Below, piece after piece: positions 1 through 5,559 of a stretch of DNA of 6,974 nucleotides. Under the pieces are notes generated by a model, which was not told the origin of the DNA, made no database searches, and was given only the letters and a program-made list of their open reading frames with translations. Both the position numbers and the translations under genes were made by a program. Positions within the stretch are counted from its first letter, which is position 1. The number at the start of each line of letters is the position of its first letter. The DNA lies in the NCBI GenBank assembly GCA_002705385.1, contig PAFO01000054.1, positions 1 to 6,974 of the forward strand. The letters are read 5' to 3'. This DNA is from Flavobacteriaceae bacterium. GTDB taxonomy: Bacteria; Bacteroidota; Bacteroidia; Flavobacteriales; Flavobacteriaceae.

Positions 1-170
1 AAGGCCCATTCTGCCTCTAGCAAGTCAATACGATTTAGGACAGTTTTTATTTCGAATTCAAGATCCTCAATTTCTCTTTTTATTGATCTGGCTTCATAGT
101 TCACTTGGTAGGCCCAAACGGCGCTTAGAATACAAAAAAGCAGAAGAAGAGATCGAATCATTACTCGCAT
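1..170 (-). CDS. ftsL: Cell division protein FtsL, N-terminal part (cut by window edge)
   Basis: This is the beginning of a small bitopic membrane protein; about 56 codons are visible before the window ends. Reading the minus strand from the ATG at 170 gives a short basic N-terminus (MRVMIRS), one hydrophobic helix (about residues 7-20, LLLLFCILSAVWAY), then a charged heptad-like coiled coil (residues about 26-55, including EIEDLEFEIKTVLNRIDLLEAEWA). FtsL forms the FtsQLB complex of the divisome in the inner membrane, and the 'LEAEWA' ending is typical of alphaproteobacterial FtsL. It directly follows rsmH, the usual dcw order. The ATG at 170 overlaps rsmH by 10 bp. A second in-frame ATG at 161 would give a 1-base TAATG overlap and is an equally good start. 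The 3' end lies outside the window. Identification rests on topology and position, as FtsL sequences diverge strongly. Confidence 0.85.
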   Translation of the reverse strand, partial: MRVMIRSLLLLFCILSAVWAYQVNYEARSIKREIEDLEFEIKTVLNRIDLLEAEWA

Positions 171-1177
171 TGAAAATCCCTCAGACTAGATGAGACACTT
201 GGCAATCCCAGGTTATTTGGCTCTATACTTACAAATTGATCTACGACCTTTTTTACTATTCTCAATTTAGCTGATCGTGCTCTTGGATTCATATCTAATT
301 CTTCGCGATTCGCAATAATCGGTCTCTTGTTTATTTTTTTAAACAAAGGCCTTCTATTACCTCCAATGCATTTTATTTCATTAATTGAATTATCATTTTG
401 GGTTTGCAAGTTAAAAAATCTTTTCACTATTCTATCTTCAAGTGAATGGAATGTTATTACAGAAAATAATCCCCCTATTCCCAGTAATTTATTTGCAGAA
501 ACCAAACCTTCTATCAAATTTTCTAATTCGTTATTAATTGCGATTCTAATAGCTTGGAAGGTTCTAGTTGCTGGATGTATTTTATAGCGATTGTTAAAAC
601 CAAGAACTTTTTCTATAAGACTAACTAGTTGATAAGTACTTTCTATGTGATTTTTTTTTCGAGCTGTAACTATACTTTTTGCGATAGTCTTAGCATGGCG
701 TTCCTCACCATATTTAAGCAAAACATCCGAGATGAGGGACTCATTAGCCTGATTAATAAAATCCTTTGCACTTGGCCCCTTTTTAGACATGCGCATATCT
801 AAAGGACCGTCATTCTTTAAAGAAAAGCCTCTAATTGGAGCATCCACTTGCATAGACGAGAGGCCTAGATCCATTATAACTCCTGAAACCCTAGTAACTC
901 CCAACTTTGTAACAAGCTGCCCCATTTTGCAAAAGTTACCAGTCAATATTTTGAAACGATTTGGCCAATTTTGCTCAAGATTATAGGCTCTCGACAAGAC
1001 ATCAGGATCTAAATCAATAGCTATCACTTTTGAAGCCCCAGAACCTAGGAGGCGCTTGCTATATCCTCCAAAACCGAATGTACCATCGATCCAAATGCCT
1101 GAAACTTGAGGAAGAAGAGACGAAAAATCAGAAAGTAGAACAGGAATATGACCAGAATCTATATCGGGCGTTTTCAT
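161..1177 (-). CDS. rsmH: 16S rRNA m4C1402 N4-methyltransferase RsmH (MraW)
   Basis: This 338-residue protein transfers a methyl group from S-adenosylmethionine to N4 of cytidine 1402 in the decoding centre of 16S rRNA. Visible family motifs are HIPVLL (10-15), the SAM-binding loop DGTFGFGGYS (31-40), the acidic strand end VIAIDLDPD (51-59), MDLGLSSMQVD (102-112), RGFSL..DGPLDMRM (116-130), HPATRTFQAIRIAINNEL (201-218), FSVITFHSLEDRIVKRFF (238-255) and NPRARSAKLRI (297-307). Length is close to the usual 310-340. All family motifs seen are intact. Its ATG overlaps the mraZ stop as ATGA (4 bp), so translation is probably coupled to mraZ; the upstream Shine-Dalgarno is weak. It sits in the normal dcw position between mraZ and ftsL. 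Confidence 0.97.
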   Translation of the reverse strand: MKTPDIDSGHIPVLLSDFSSLLPQVSGIWIDGTFGFGGYSKRLLGSGASKVIAIDLDPDVLSRAYNLEQNWPNRFKILTGNFCKMGQLVTKLGVTRVSGVIMDLGLSSMQVDAPIRGFSLKNDGPLDMRMSKKGPSAKDFINQANESLISDVLLKYGEERHAKTIAKSIVTARKKNHIESTYQLVSLIEKVLGFNNRYKIHPATRTFQAIRIAINNELENLIEGLVSANKLLGIGGLFSVITFHSLEDRIVKRFFNLQTQNDNSINEIKCIGGNRRPLFKKINKRPIIANREELDMNPRARSAKLRIVKKVVDQFVSIEPNNLGLPSVSSSLRDFQCE

Positions 1178-1683
1178 ATCTTTCTATCATTATTTTCTTT
1201 GTAATCTAAAAGAGAATAAATTTCTTCTTCCAAATTATTATCAGAAAGTCTTTTGTTCATTAAAGCCATATCTTGGATATAATTATCAGGTTCCCAAATC
1301 TGAAACTTATCGCCCATCCCTACAAATGTAGCCTTATCCGTAATATTAGAAATTTCTCTAAGCTTTGGAGATAGAACTATTCTTCCATTTTCATCTACCT
1401 GGGCATAAACTGACTGTGCATTCAAAAGCCTTTCCAAAGTTTCTCTATCCTTAGAATATCTTGGCAACCTTGAAACAAGATTATCTACATCATCCATAGA
1501 CTTTAAAGAATATCCCTCTAAACACTTAGTGTTTCTTCTACCATAAACAATAACAAAATTTGGATTCAAACCAACTGACCAATCTGGATCTCCTTCTTCA
1601 ATGACTCTCCGAAACGGGGCTGGAATTGAAACTCTTCCCTTAGTGTCTACTTTATTTCCAGCCTCACCTCTAAAACGTCTCAT
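1174..1683 (-). CDS. mraZ: Division/cell wall cluster transcriptional regulator MraZ
   Basis: MraZ is a DNA-binding regulator of the dcw cluster built from two tandem SpoVT/AbrB-like swapped-hairpin domains. Both signature segments are present in this 169-residue protein: DTKGRVSIPAPFRRVI (13-28) in the first domain and DENGRIVLSPKLREI (97-111) in the second. The latter is followed by FVGMGDKFQIWEP (120-132). The family assembles into ring-shaped oligomers and binds short TGG-type direct repeats upstream of its own operon. An AAGG Shine-Dalgarno at 1689-1692 lies about six bases before the ATG at 1683, which supports this start; the conserved N-terminus 'RRFRGEAxNKVD' also begins there. The gene is first in the cluster and overlaps rsmH by 4 bp. 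It is preceded by a long non-coding leader with a candidate promoter and MraZ box. Confidence 0.96.
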   Translation of the reverse strand: MRRFRGEAGNKVDTKGRVSIPAPFRRVIEEGDPDWSVGLNPNFVIVYGRRNTKCLEGYSLKSMDDVDNLVSRLPRYSKDRETLERLLNAQSVYAQVDENGRIVLSPKLREISNITDKATFVGMGDKFQIWEPDNYIQDMALMNKRLSDNNLEEEIYSLLDYKENNDRKI

Positions 1684-1726
1684 AATTACCTTACTAACTA
1701 CCTTTGAGAAGTCCTATCAATTTAAA

Positions 1727-1760
1727 GCAACGATCGCCGTCTAATGACGGAAACCGTTGC
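1727..1760. terminator. Two-part hairpin in the mraZ leader, possible attenuating terminator
   Basis: The outer arms GCAACG (1727-1732) and CGTTGC (1755-1760) enclose a four-base internal loop on each side. The inner arms are CCGTC (1737-1741) and GACGG (1746-1750) with a TAAT loop. In the mraZ direction it is followed by TTTAAATT, a weak U tract, and ends 43 bases before the mraZ ATG. In the plus direction it is followed by CTTTTTC, a better tract, but no plus-strand gene ends here. It may act as a partial terminator or as an RNA-stability element. Confidence 0.45.
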
Positions 1761-1831
1761 CTTTTTCAATCAGAGTTTTTTTTTTTACTCTAAGATTGGA
1801 GGGAGATGCCTGTATGAACTCTTAGCCCCAT
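1727..1831 (-). ncRNA. Structured mraZ leader, possible UpsM-like small RNA
   Basis: From the predicted transcription start near 1831, the RNA would run about 105 nt and end in a stem-loop at 1760-1727. In Rhodobacter sphaeroides the mraZ leader yields an abundant small RNA called UpsM, which arises by premature termination upstream of mraZ. The arrangement here has the same plan: own promoter, extended leader, terminator-like hairpin, then mraZ. I recognise the arrangement and not the sequence; this candidate is shorter than UpsM, and the T run after the hairpin is weak (TTTAAATT). Transcription and both ends are inferred. Confidence 0.35.
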
Positions 1832-1837
1832 ATTTAT

Positions 1838-1866
1838 TTAATAACATGGGAAATTATGGAAATCAA
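1838..1866 (-). promoter_or_regulatory. Candidate sigma70-type promoter of mraZ and the dcw cluster
   Basis: On the minus strand, TTGATT (1866-1861) and TATTAA (1843-1838) are separated by exactly 17 bases. The hexamers match the -35 and -10 consensus at 4 of 6 positions each. The start of transcription would fall near 1831, giving mraZ a leader of about 148 nt. It is the best-spaced pair I found in the rnpB-mraZ gap. AT-rich sequence makes chance matches common, so this is an inference. Confidence 0.5.
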
Positions 1867-1880
1867 TGGTTTTTTATGAC
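1847..1880 (+). promoter_or_regulatory. Candidate MraZ box: TGG triplets at 10-bp spacing
   Basis: TGGG (1847), TGGA (1857) and TGGT (1867) start exactly 10 bp apart, with a degenerate TGAC at 1877. MraZ of E. coli recognises direct TGGG-type repeats with five-base spacers, which is the same 10-bp period, just upstream of its own gene. Here the array overlaps the -35 box and spacer of the candidate mraZ promoter, a position suited to autorepression. The triplets read on the strand opposite to mraZ, and only the first is a full TGGG, so the match is suggestive only. Confidence 0.4.
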
Positions 1881-1985
1881 ATATTGTAACTTTTTTATTT
1901 ATTTCTAGATTTTCTACAATATTTCTATATATATATGTGTAAGGGCCTTAACCCCATGAAGATAGCTAAAAAATCACTCGTATAG

Positions 1986-2346
1986 TTGTGGAAAGCTTGT
2001 AAGCCGGATTTTGTAAGCCGTTAAGCTCAATGACCATTCATCTAGCCCAGTTGTTTCCAACTGGATCAAGCGACCTACCCGAACCGCTACATTTAGGAGA
2101 TATCGAACCCTAAAGTTCGAACGGTTCCTATTTGGTCTTTCTCCTGGTGGGGCTTGCAATGCCCTGCCTGTTACCAAGCAAGCGGTAAGCTCTTACCTTA
2201 CCATTTCACCCTTACTCACATACGAGCGGTATATTTTCTGTTGCGCTTTCCCTCGGGTTACCCCGGCCGGGTGTTACCCGGCACCATTACTCCTTGGAGT
2301 CCGGACTTTCCTCATCAAAATGATGCGATCATTCAGCTTTCCACAT
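1986..2346 (-). ncRNA. rnpB: RNase P RNA, bacterial type A
   Basis: This is the catalytic RNA of ribonuclease P, which removes 5' leaders from pre-tRNAs together with the RnpA protein. On the minus strand the conserved core is easy to read: GAGGAAAGTCCGG of CR I (2313-2301), CAACAGAAAATATACCGC of CR II (2243-2226), GGTAAGGTAAGAGCTTACCG near CR III, AGATGAATGG of CR IV (2043-2034) and ACAAAATCCGGCTTAC of CR V (2014-1999). The two ends pair as a perfect P1 helix: GTGGAAAGCT (2344-2335) with AGCTTTCCAC (1997-1988), extendable by one U-A pair. The size of about 360 nt is normal. The gene lies between rluB and mraZ, all on one strand, starting about 26 bases after the rluB stop. The ends given are set by P1 and may be off by a few bases. 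No strong intrinsic terminator follows, only a T6 run about 14 bases downstream. Confidence 0.96.
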
Positions 2347-2350
2347 CTCT

Positions 2351-2379
2351 TTTTAAGGGATTTATCCTTAATCAGTCAA
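2351..2379 (-). promoter_or_regulatory. Candidate rnpB promoter overlapping the rluB stop codon
   Basis: On the minus strand, TTGACT (2379-2374) and TTAAAA (2356-2351) are separated by 17 bases. The start site would fall 6-7 bases on, at about 2345-2344, which is exactly the first base of the RNase P P1 helix. The -35 box contains the last codon of rluB and part of its TGA. The -35 is strong (5 of 6) and the -10 weak (3 of 6). The agreement between predicted start and RNA end is the main support. Confidence 0.6.
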
Positions 2380-3118
2380 TATTCTTTTCTATCTCTTTGG
2401 TAAGAGCTTTAGGAATAAGTACCTCTTTGATCTGGCCAGGCAAAAGCTTTTTCAAAGAGAAATATCCATATTTAATTCTCTTTAACTTACTTACTCTAAA
2501 ACCTATCTGCTCCAAAGCTCTCCTAATTTCCCGGTTTTTACCCTCAGTAAGGGTAATTTCTAGCCATTTGGTCTTACCCTCCTTTTCAAGAAATTCTACA
2601 GCCATAGGGGCGTAGTTTATTCCAGATACACTAATACCTTCTCTAAGAGGCTCCAGAGCATTATAAGTCAAATGCTTTCCCCAAACCTTTACAGCATAAG
2701 TTCTCTTTACTCCATTTCTAGGCAGTTCAAGATATCTCTTGATAAAGCCTTTATTCGTTAAAACTAGTAGGCCCTCTGAATTATAATCTAATCTCCCGAC
2801 CAGGCATACTTTTCCTAAACTTCCTGGAAAAGAATCAAATACCGTTTTCTTTCCAGATGGATCAGAGTCTGAGCAAATTTCTCCTACAGTCTTATGATAA
2901 ATCCAAATTCTGGGTTGGTCTTGTTGATGTTTTATATAAGTATTATCAAAACATATATCATCCGCTTCTGAGACTTTAGTGGCCACATTGGTTACGACTA
3001 ATCCATTCACAGAAATTCTACCGCTCAAGATTAACTTTTCAGAGTTTCTCCTTGATGCTATACCTGCATAAGCTAGAAATTTTGATAACCTTTGGTGAGG
3101 GTAATTGTTGGAATCCAT
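2372..3118 (-). CDS. rluB: 23S rRNA pseudouridine synthase, RsuA/RluB/RluE family (probably RluB)
   Basis: This 248-residue enzyme isomerises a specific uridine in rRNA to pseudouridine; RluB of E. coli acts on U2605 of 23S rRNA. An N-terminal S4 RNA-binding domain covers residues about 9-55 (QRLSKFLAYAGIASRRNSEKLI, then GRISVNG). The catalytic domain follows, with the family motif GRLDYNSEGLLVLTNKG (108-124) containing catalytic Asp111, then RTYAVKVWG and the late motif LTEGKNREIRRALEQIGF. No long C-terminal tail is present, whereas many alphaproteobacterial RluB proteins carry a basic extension. Assignment to RluB over RsuA or RluE rests on the S4 domain and alphaproteobacterial context, so the exact target is inferred. 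No clear Shine-Dalgarno precedes the ATG at 3118. The start is supported by the S4 domain beginning within ten residues. It is divergent from tadA, with only 44 bases between the start codons. Confidence 0.9.
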   Translation of the reverse strand: MDSNNYPHQRLSKFLAYAGIASRRNSEKLILSGRISVNGLVVTNVATKVSEADDICFDNTYIKHQQDQPRIWIYHKTVGEICSDSDPSGKKTVFDSFPGSLGKVCLVGRLDYNSEGLLVLTNKGFIKRYLELPRNGVKRTYAVKVWGKHLTYNALEPLREGISVSGINYAPMAVEFLEKEGKTKWLEITLTEGKNREIRRALEQIGFRVSKLKRIKYGYFSLKKLLPGQIKEVLIPKALTKEIEKNID

Positions 3119-3162
3119 TTCTAAAGTTGATCTCTATTTAACTCTTTAATAGTGAATATTTC
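3119..3162. promoter_or_regulatory. Divergent rluB/tadA start region
   Basis: Only 44 AT-rich bases separate the two start codons, so both promoters must overlap each other or reach into the neighbouring reading frames. TTGATC (3127-3132) followed 17 bases later by TAGTGA is a poor pair for tadA. Neither gene has a recognisable Shine-Dalgarno within 15 bases, so short-leader or leaderless translation is possible. I could not place either promoter with confidence. Confidence 0.35.
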
Positions 3163-3615
3163 ATGGCAAAATTTAAATCTTTTATGGAAGAAGCTCTCTC
3201 CGAAGCAAGAAAGGCTGCTAAACGTGAGGAAGTACCAGTGGGGGCAGTTATTGTCAACCAATATGGGCTTATAGTAGCTAAGGCAGGTAATAGAATAAGG
3301 GAACTCTCAGACCCTACCGCACATGCGGAAATCTTAACTATTCGGCAAGCCTGTAAAGATAAAAAGTCAGAACGATTAGATGGATACCGAATTTATGTTA
3401 CATTAGAACCATGTAATATGTGTTTACATGCCATACTTAATGCAAAAATTTCTAAGTTATACTATGGAGCCTCAGATACCTCCAAAGCTCTTAAAATCTC
3501 TAATATTTTATCTGAAAATTTATGCCAAAAAGACTTTCCTTTGGAAATATACCCAAACATAAATGAAGATGAGTCAGAAAAATTACTCAAGGCCTTCTTT
3601 CTAGCAAAAAGATGA
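3163..3615 (+). CDS. tadA: tRNA-specific adenosine deaminase TadA
   Basis: This 150-residue cytidine-deaminase-fold enzyme converts adenosine 34 to inosine in the anticodon of tRNA-Arg(ACG), letting one tRNA read three codons. The zinc site is complete: His54 and the proton-shuttling Glu56 in PTAHAEI (51-57), and Cys84 and Cys87 in the PCxxC motif of LEPCNMC. The VPVGAVIV strand (24-31) and a GN-RIRE segment (42-47) typical of TadA are also present. Length is within the usual 145-170. PCNMCLHA is a slightly unusual version of the common PCxMCAxA. The start is set by the ATG at 3163, close to the expected N-terminal helix (FMEEALSEARKAA). A more general nucleoside or guanine deaminase is possible but less likely given the TadA-style motifs and the neighbouring translation genes. 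Confidence 0.92.
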   Translation: MAKFKSFMEEALSEARKAAKREEVPVGAVIVNQYGLIVAKAGNRIRELSDPTAHAEILTIRQACKDKKSERLDGYRIYVTLEPCNMCLHAILNAKISKLYYGASDTSKALKISNILSENLCQKDFPLEIYPNINEDESEKLLKAFFLAKR

Positions 3616-3777
3616 GCGGATTTAATTCCAATCTAATTAATTAAATTATGTTTGAACCGTATAAGTTGGTATCTTAATTAGGTCTGCCTAGTTTCCCACA
3701 GAATATTAAAATACTTGCATGATAGAAAATACAGCGATAAAGCTCATAATCAAATTTATTACCCGGAGAATAACGAT
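3616..3777. other. tadA-gatC intergenic region
   Basis: These 162 AT-rich bases must hold the gatC-gatA promoter and perhaps a tadA terminator, but neither is clear. TTGAAC (3652-3657) has a 17-base spacer but a poor -10 (TAATTA at 3675). No GC-rich hairpin with a T run follows tadA. A reading frame open from the ATG at 3715 enters gatC in frame but is not supported as an N-terminal extension. Confidence 0.4.
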
Positions 3778-4068
3778 ATGTCTATTGATAGTGCTCTAGT
3801 GAGAAGAATTGGTAATTTGGCAAAAATAGAGCTTTCTGCTCCAGATGTAGAAATGTTTGCTGAGCAACTGGGAGAAATTGTTAGTCTTATGAACCAACTT
3901 GACCAGGTTGACACCTCTGGAGTTGATGCTCTGAATTTTGAAATGTCTAATGGCCACAAGAACCGAACTGAAGATGTTGTAAGGGACGGTAGCTATATGG
4001 AACGAGTGCTGGAGAATGCCCCAGAACCCAAAGAGGGTTTTTTTACTGTCAAGAAAGTGATTGAGTGA
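3778..4068 (+). CDS. gatC: Asp-tRNA(Asn)/Glu-tRNA(Gln) amidotransferase subunit C
   Basis: GatC is the small subunit of the GatCAB complex, which converts Glu-tRNA(Gln) to Gln-tRNA(Gln), and in many bacteria Asp-tRNA(Asn) to Asn-tRNA(Asn). It wraps around GatA and stabilises its contact with GatB. The 96-residue product has the family pattern: an N-terminal helix VRRIGNLAKIELS, then MFAEQLGEIVSLMNQLDQVDTSGVDAL, and the C-terminal NAPEPKEGFFTVKKVIE, where the PE..GFF.VPKV-like ending is diagnostic. I chose the ATG at 3778 over an in-frame ATG at 3715. A GGAG Shine-Dalgarno sits at 3765-3768, nine bases upstream, the family normally starts here at about 95 residues, and the extra 21 residues (many H, N, Y) look untranslated. 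It abuts gatA with no gap. GatB is not in the window. Confidence 0.95.
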   Translation: MSIDSALVRRIGNLAKIELSAPDVEMFAEQLGEIVSLMNQLDQVDTSGVDALNFEMSNGHKNRTEDVVRDGSYMERVLENAPEPKEGFFTVKKVIE

Positions 4069-5559
4069 ATGTCGTATCTGGAAGACTTAACAATCTCCAA
4101 AGCTAGAGACTTGCTCAAAAGTGGTGAGGTTTCAGCGGTTTCTTTAACAGAGAGTTATTTGGAAAGAATAGAAGCTAGCAAAAAGTTAAATGCGTTTTGC
4201 CTGATAACTGCGGATTTAGCCTTAGCTAAAGCAAAATTCTGTGATAGCCAAGTTAAATCAAACCGGAAGGGTAAATTATCTGGGATTCCAATTGGCGTAA
4301 AGGATATTTTTTGCATTCAATCACTACCAACACAAGCAGCATCTAAAATTTTAGAAGGATTTAGACCTTCCTATGAAAGTACAGTAACTAGTAAATTATG
4401 GGCAGAAGATGCCATTTTACTAGGTAAACTTAATATGGATGAATTCGCCATGGGCTCGTCTAATGAAACCTCTATTTATGGGCCAGCTATAAATCCTTGG
4501 CAACTCTCCAACAAAACTCCCCTCACACCAGGAGGATCTTCAGGAGGATCAGCCGCTGCTATTGCTGCAAACCTTTGTCTAGGTACTTTGGGAACTGATA
4601 CTGGAGGTTCAATACGGCAACCGGCAGCTTTTAATGGTGTTGTCGGTATGAAGCCTACTTATGGACGGTGTTCTAGGTGGGGGATTATAGCTTTTGCTTC
4701 TTCTCTTGATCAAGCCGGACCTATAACAAAAACAGTTAGAGACTCTGCTATATTACTCGAAATAATCTCTGGCCATGATAAGAGAGATAGCACAAGCGCA
4801 ACACGCGAGGTACCCAATTTTGAAAAAATGCTGAATGGTGATATCCGAGGTAAAAGGATTGGAATTCCTATCGAGTATCGAATTGAAGGTACTCCTAATG
4901 AAATCATTAAATTGTGGGAAGATGGTATTGACCAATTAAAAAGCGCAGGAGCTGAAATAATAGATATTTCCCTGCCACATACAAAATATTCATTACCTAC
5001 TTACTATGTTTTAGCGCCAGCTGAAGCTTCATCAAATTTGGCTCGTTATGATGGAATAAAGTACGGTTACAGAGCTAAATTAAAGAGTGGTGAAGGCATA
5101 GAAGAATTTTATAAAAGAACAAGGTCCGAGGGCTTTGGAAATGAGGTAAAACGGCGAGTTATGATAGGCACGTATGTATTATCTGCTGGCTTTTATGAAG
5201 CTTATTATCAAAAAGCTCTAAAAGTCAGAAATCTTATAAAAAAAGATTTTGACAATGTTTTTTCCGAGGGCATTAATGCAATACTTACCCCAACCACGCC
5301 AACTCCAGCTTTTTCTTTAGGATCAAAGGGTAATAAAAGCCCTGTTGAAATGTACCTTAATGATGTTTTTACAGTCCCCGCTAATTTGGCAGGATTACCT
5401 GCCATAAGTATTCCTACTGGCTTAACCAATGATGGCCTGCCTTTAGGTCTTCAAATAATTGGGCCTGCCTGGGAAGAAGCCGAAGTGCTTAATATGGCAT
5501 TCCGTTTAGAAAAAGAGAGTAACTTTAAAGATAAACCAATTCAATGGTGGAATAATTGA
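4069..5559 (+). CDS. gatA: Asp-tRNA(Asn)/Glu-tRNA(Gln) amidotransferase subunit A
   Basis: GatA is the glutaminase subunit of GatCAB: it hydrolyses glutamine and channels the ammonia to GatB for tRNA amidation. The 496-residue protein belongs to the amidase-signature family, and the Ser-cisSer-Lys triad is intact: Lys78 in GIPIGVKDIFC, cis-Ser157 in PGGSSGGSAAAIAAN (154-168) and nucleophile Ser181 in TDTGGSIRQPAAFNG (177-190). Downstream blocks such as MKPTYGRCSRWGIIAFASSLDQAGPI, and the late stretch FTVPANLAGLPAISIPTG followed by GLPLGLQIIGP, are typical of GatA and not of generic amidases. Length is normal (480-500). The ATG follows the gatC stop directly (TGAATG), so translation is probably coupled. 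The stop overlaps the next gene's TTG by 4 bp. Confidence 0.97.
   Translation: MSYLEDLTISKARDLLKSGEVSAVSLTESYLERIEASKKLNAFCLITADLALAKAKFCDSQVKSNRKGKLSGIPIGVKDIFCIQSLPTQAASKILEGFRPSYESTVTSKLWAEDAILLGKLNMDEFAMGSSNETSIYGPAINPWQLSNKTPLTPGGSSGGSAAAIAANLCLGTLGTDTGGSIRQPAAFNGVVGMKPTYGRCSRWGIIAFASSLDQAGPITKTVRDSAILLEIISGHDKRDSTSATREVPNFEKMLNGDIRGKRIGIPIEYRIEGTPNEIIKLWEDGIDQLKSAGAEIIDISLPHTKYSLPTYYVLAPAEASSNLARYDGIKYGYRAKLKSGEGIEEFYKRTRSEGFGNEVKRRVMIGTYVLSAGFYEAYYQKALKVRNLIKKDFDNVFSEGINAILTPTTPTPAFSLGSKGNKSPVEMYLNDVFTVPANLAGLPAISIPTGLTNDGLPLGLQIIGPAWEEAEVLNMAFRLEKESNFKDKPIQWWNN

Larger units (their letters stand above)
1684..1985. other. Non-coding region between rnpB and mraZ (302 bases)
   Basis: No convincing protein gene lies here on either strand. 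Read in the mraZ direction (minus), it begins with the rnpB tail, including a T6 tract (plus-strand A run at 1968-1973) about 14 bases past P1 that may help termination. Next is an AT-rich spacer with a (TA) run at 1926-1936. The promoter with TGG repeats follows (1838-1880). Last comes a leader with a CUCCCUCC segment, an A-loop hairpin (1770-1792) and a two-part hairpin (1727-1760) ahead of the mraZ Shine-Dalgarno. The separate items are listed on their own lines. Confidence 0.8.

Noticed and set aside
327..986. Plus-strand frames opposite rsmH (327-587 and 789-986)
   Set aside because: Fully antisense to a strongly conserved gene, with no ribosome site or family match.
1798..1817. Plus-strand ribosome-site-like GGAGGGAG followed by ATG
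   Set aside because: The ATG touches the purine run with no spacing and the frame stops after three codons.
1926..1936. (TA)n run downstream of rnpB
   Set aside because: Short simple repeat typical of AT-rich intergenic DNA; no sign that it is part of a larger array.
1974..2615. Open frames crossing rnpB on both strands (1974-2177 minus and 2154-2615 plus)
   Set aside because: They run through the conserved RNase P RNA core and the rluB antisense strand, have no family resemblance, and are explained by chance openness.
3633..3681. Inverted repeat CTAATTAA / TTAATTAG after tadA
   Set aside because: All-AT arms apart from one end pair and a 33-base loop, in a very AT-rich gap; no T run, so not a credible terminator or operator.
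3715..3777. 21-residue N-terminal extension of GatC from the upstream ATG
   Set aside because: A good Shine-Dalgarno precedes the ATG at 3778, the family starts there, and the extension has no homology I recognise and an unusual composition.
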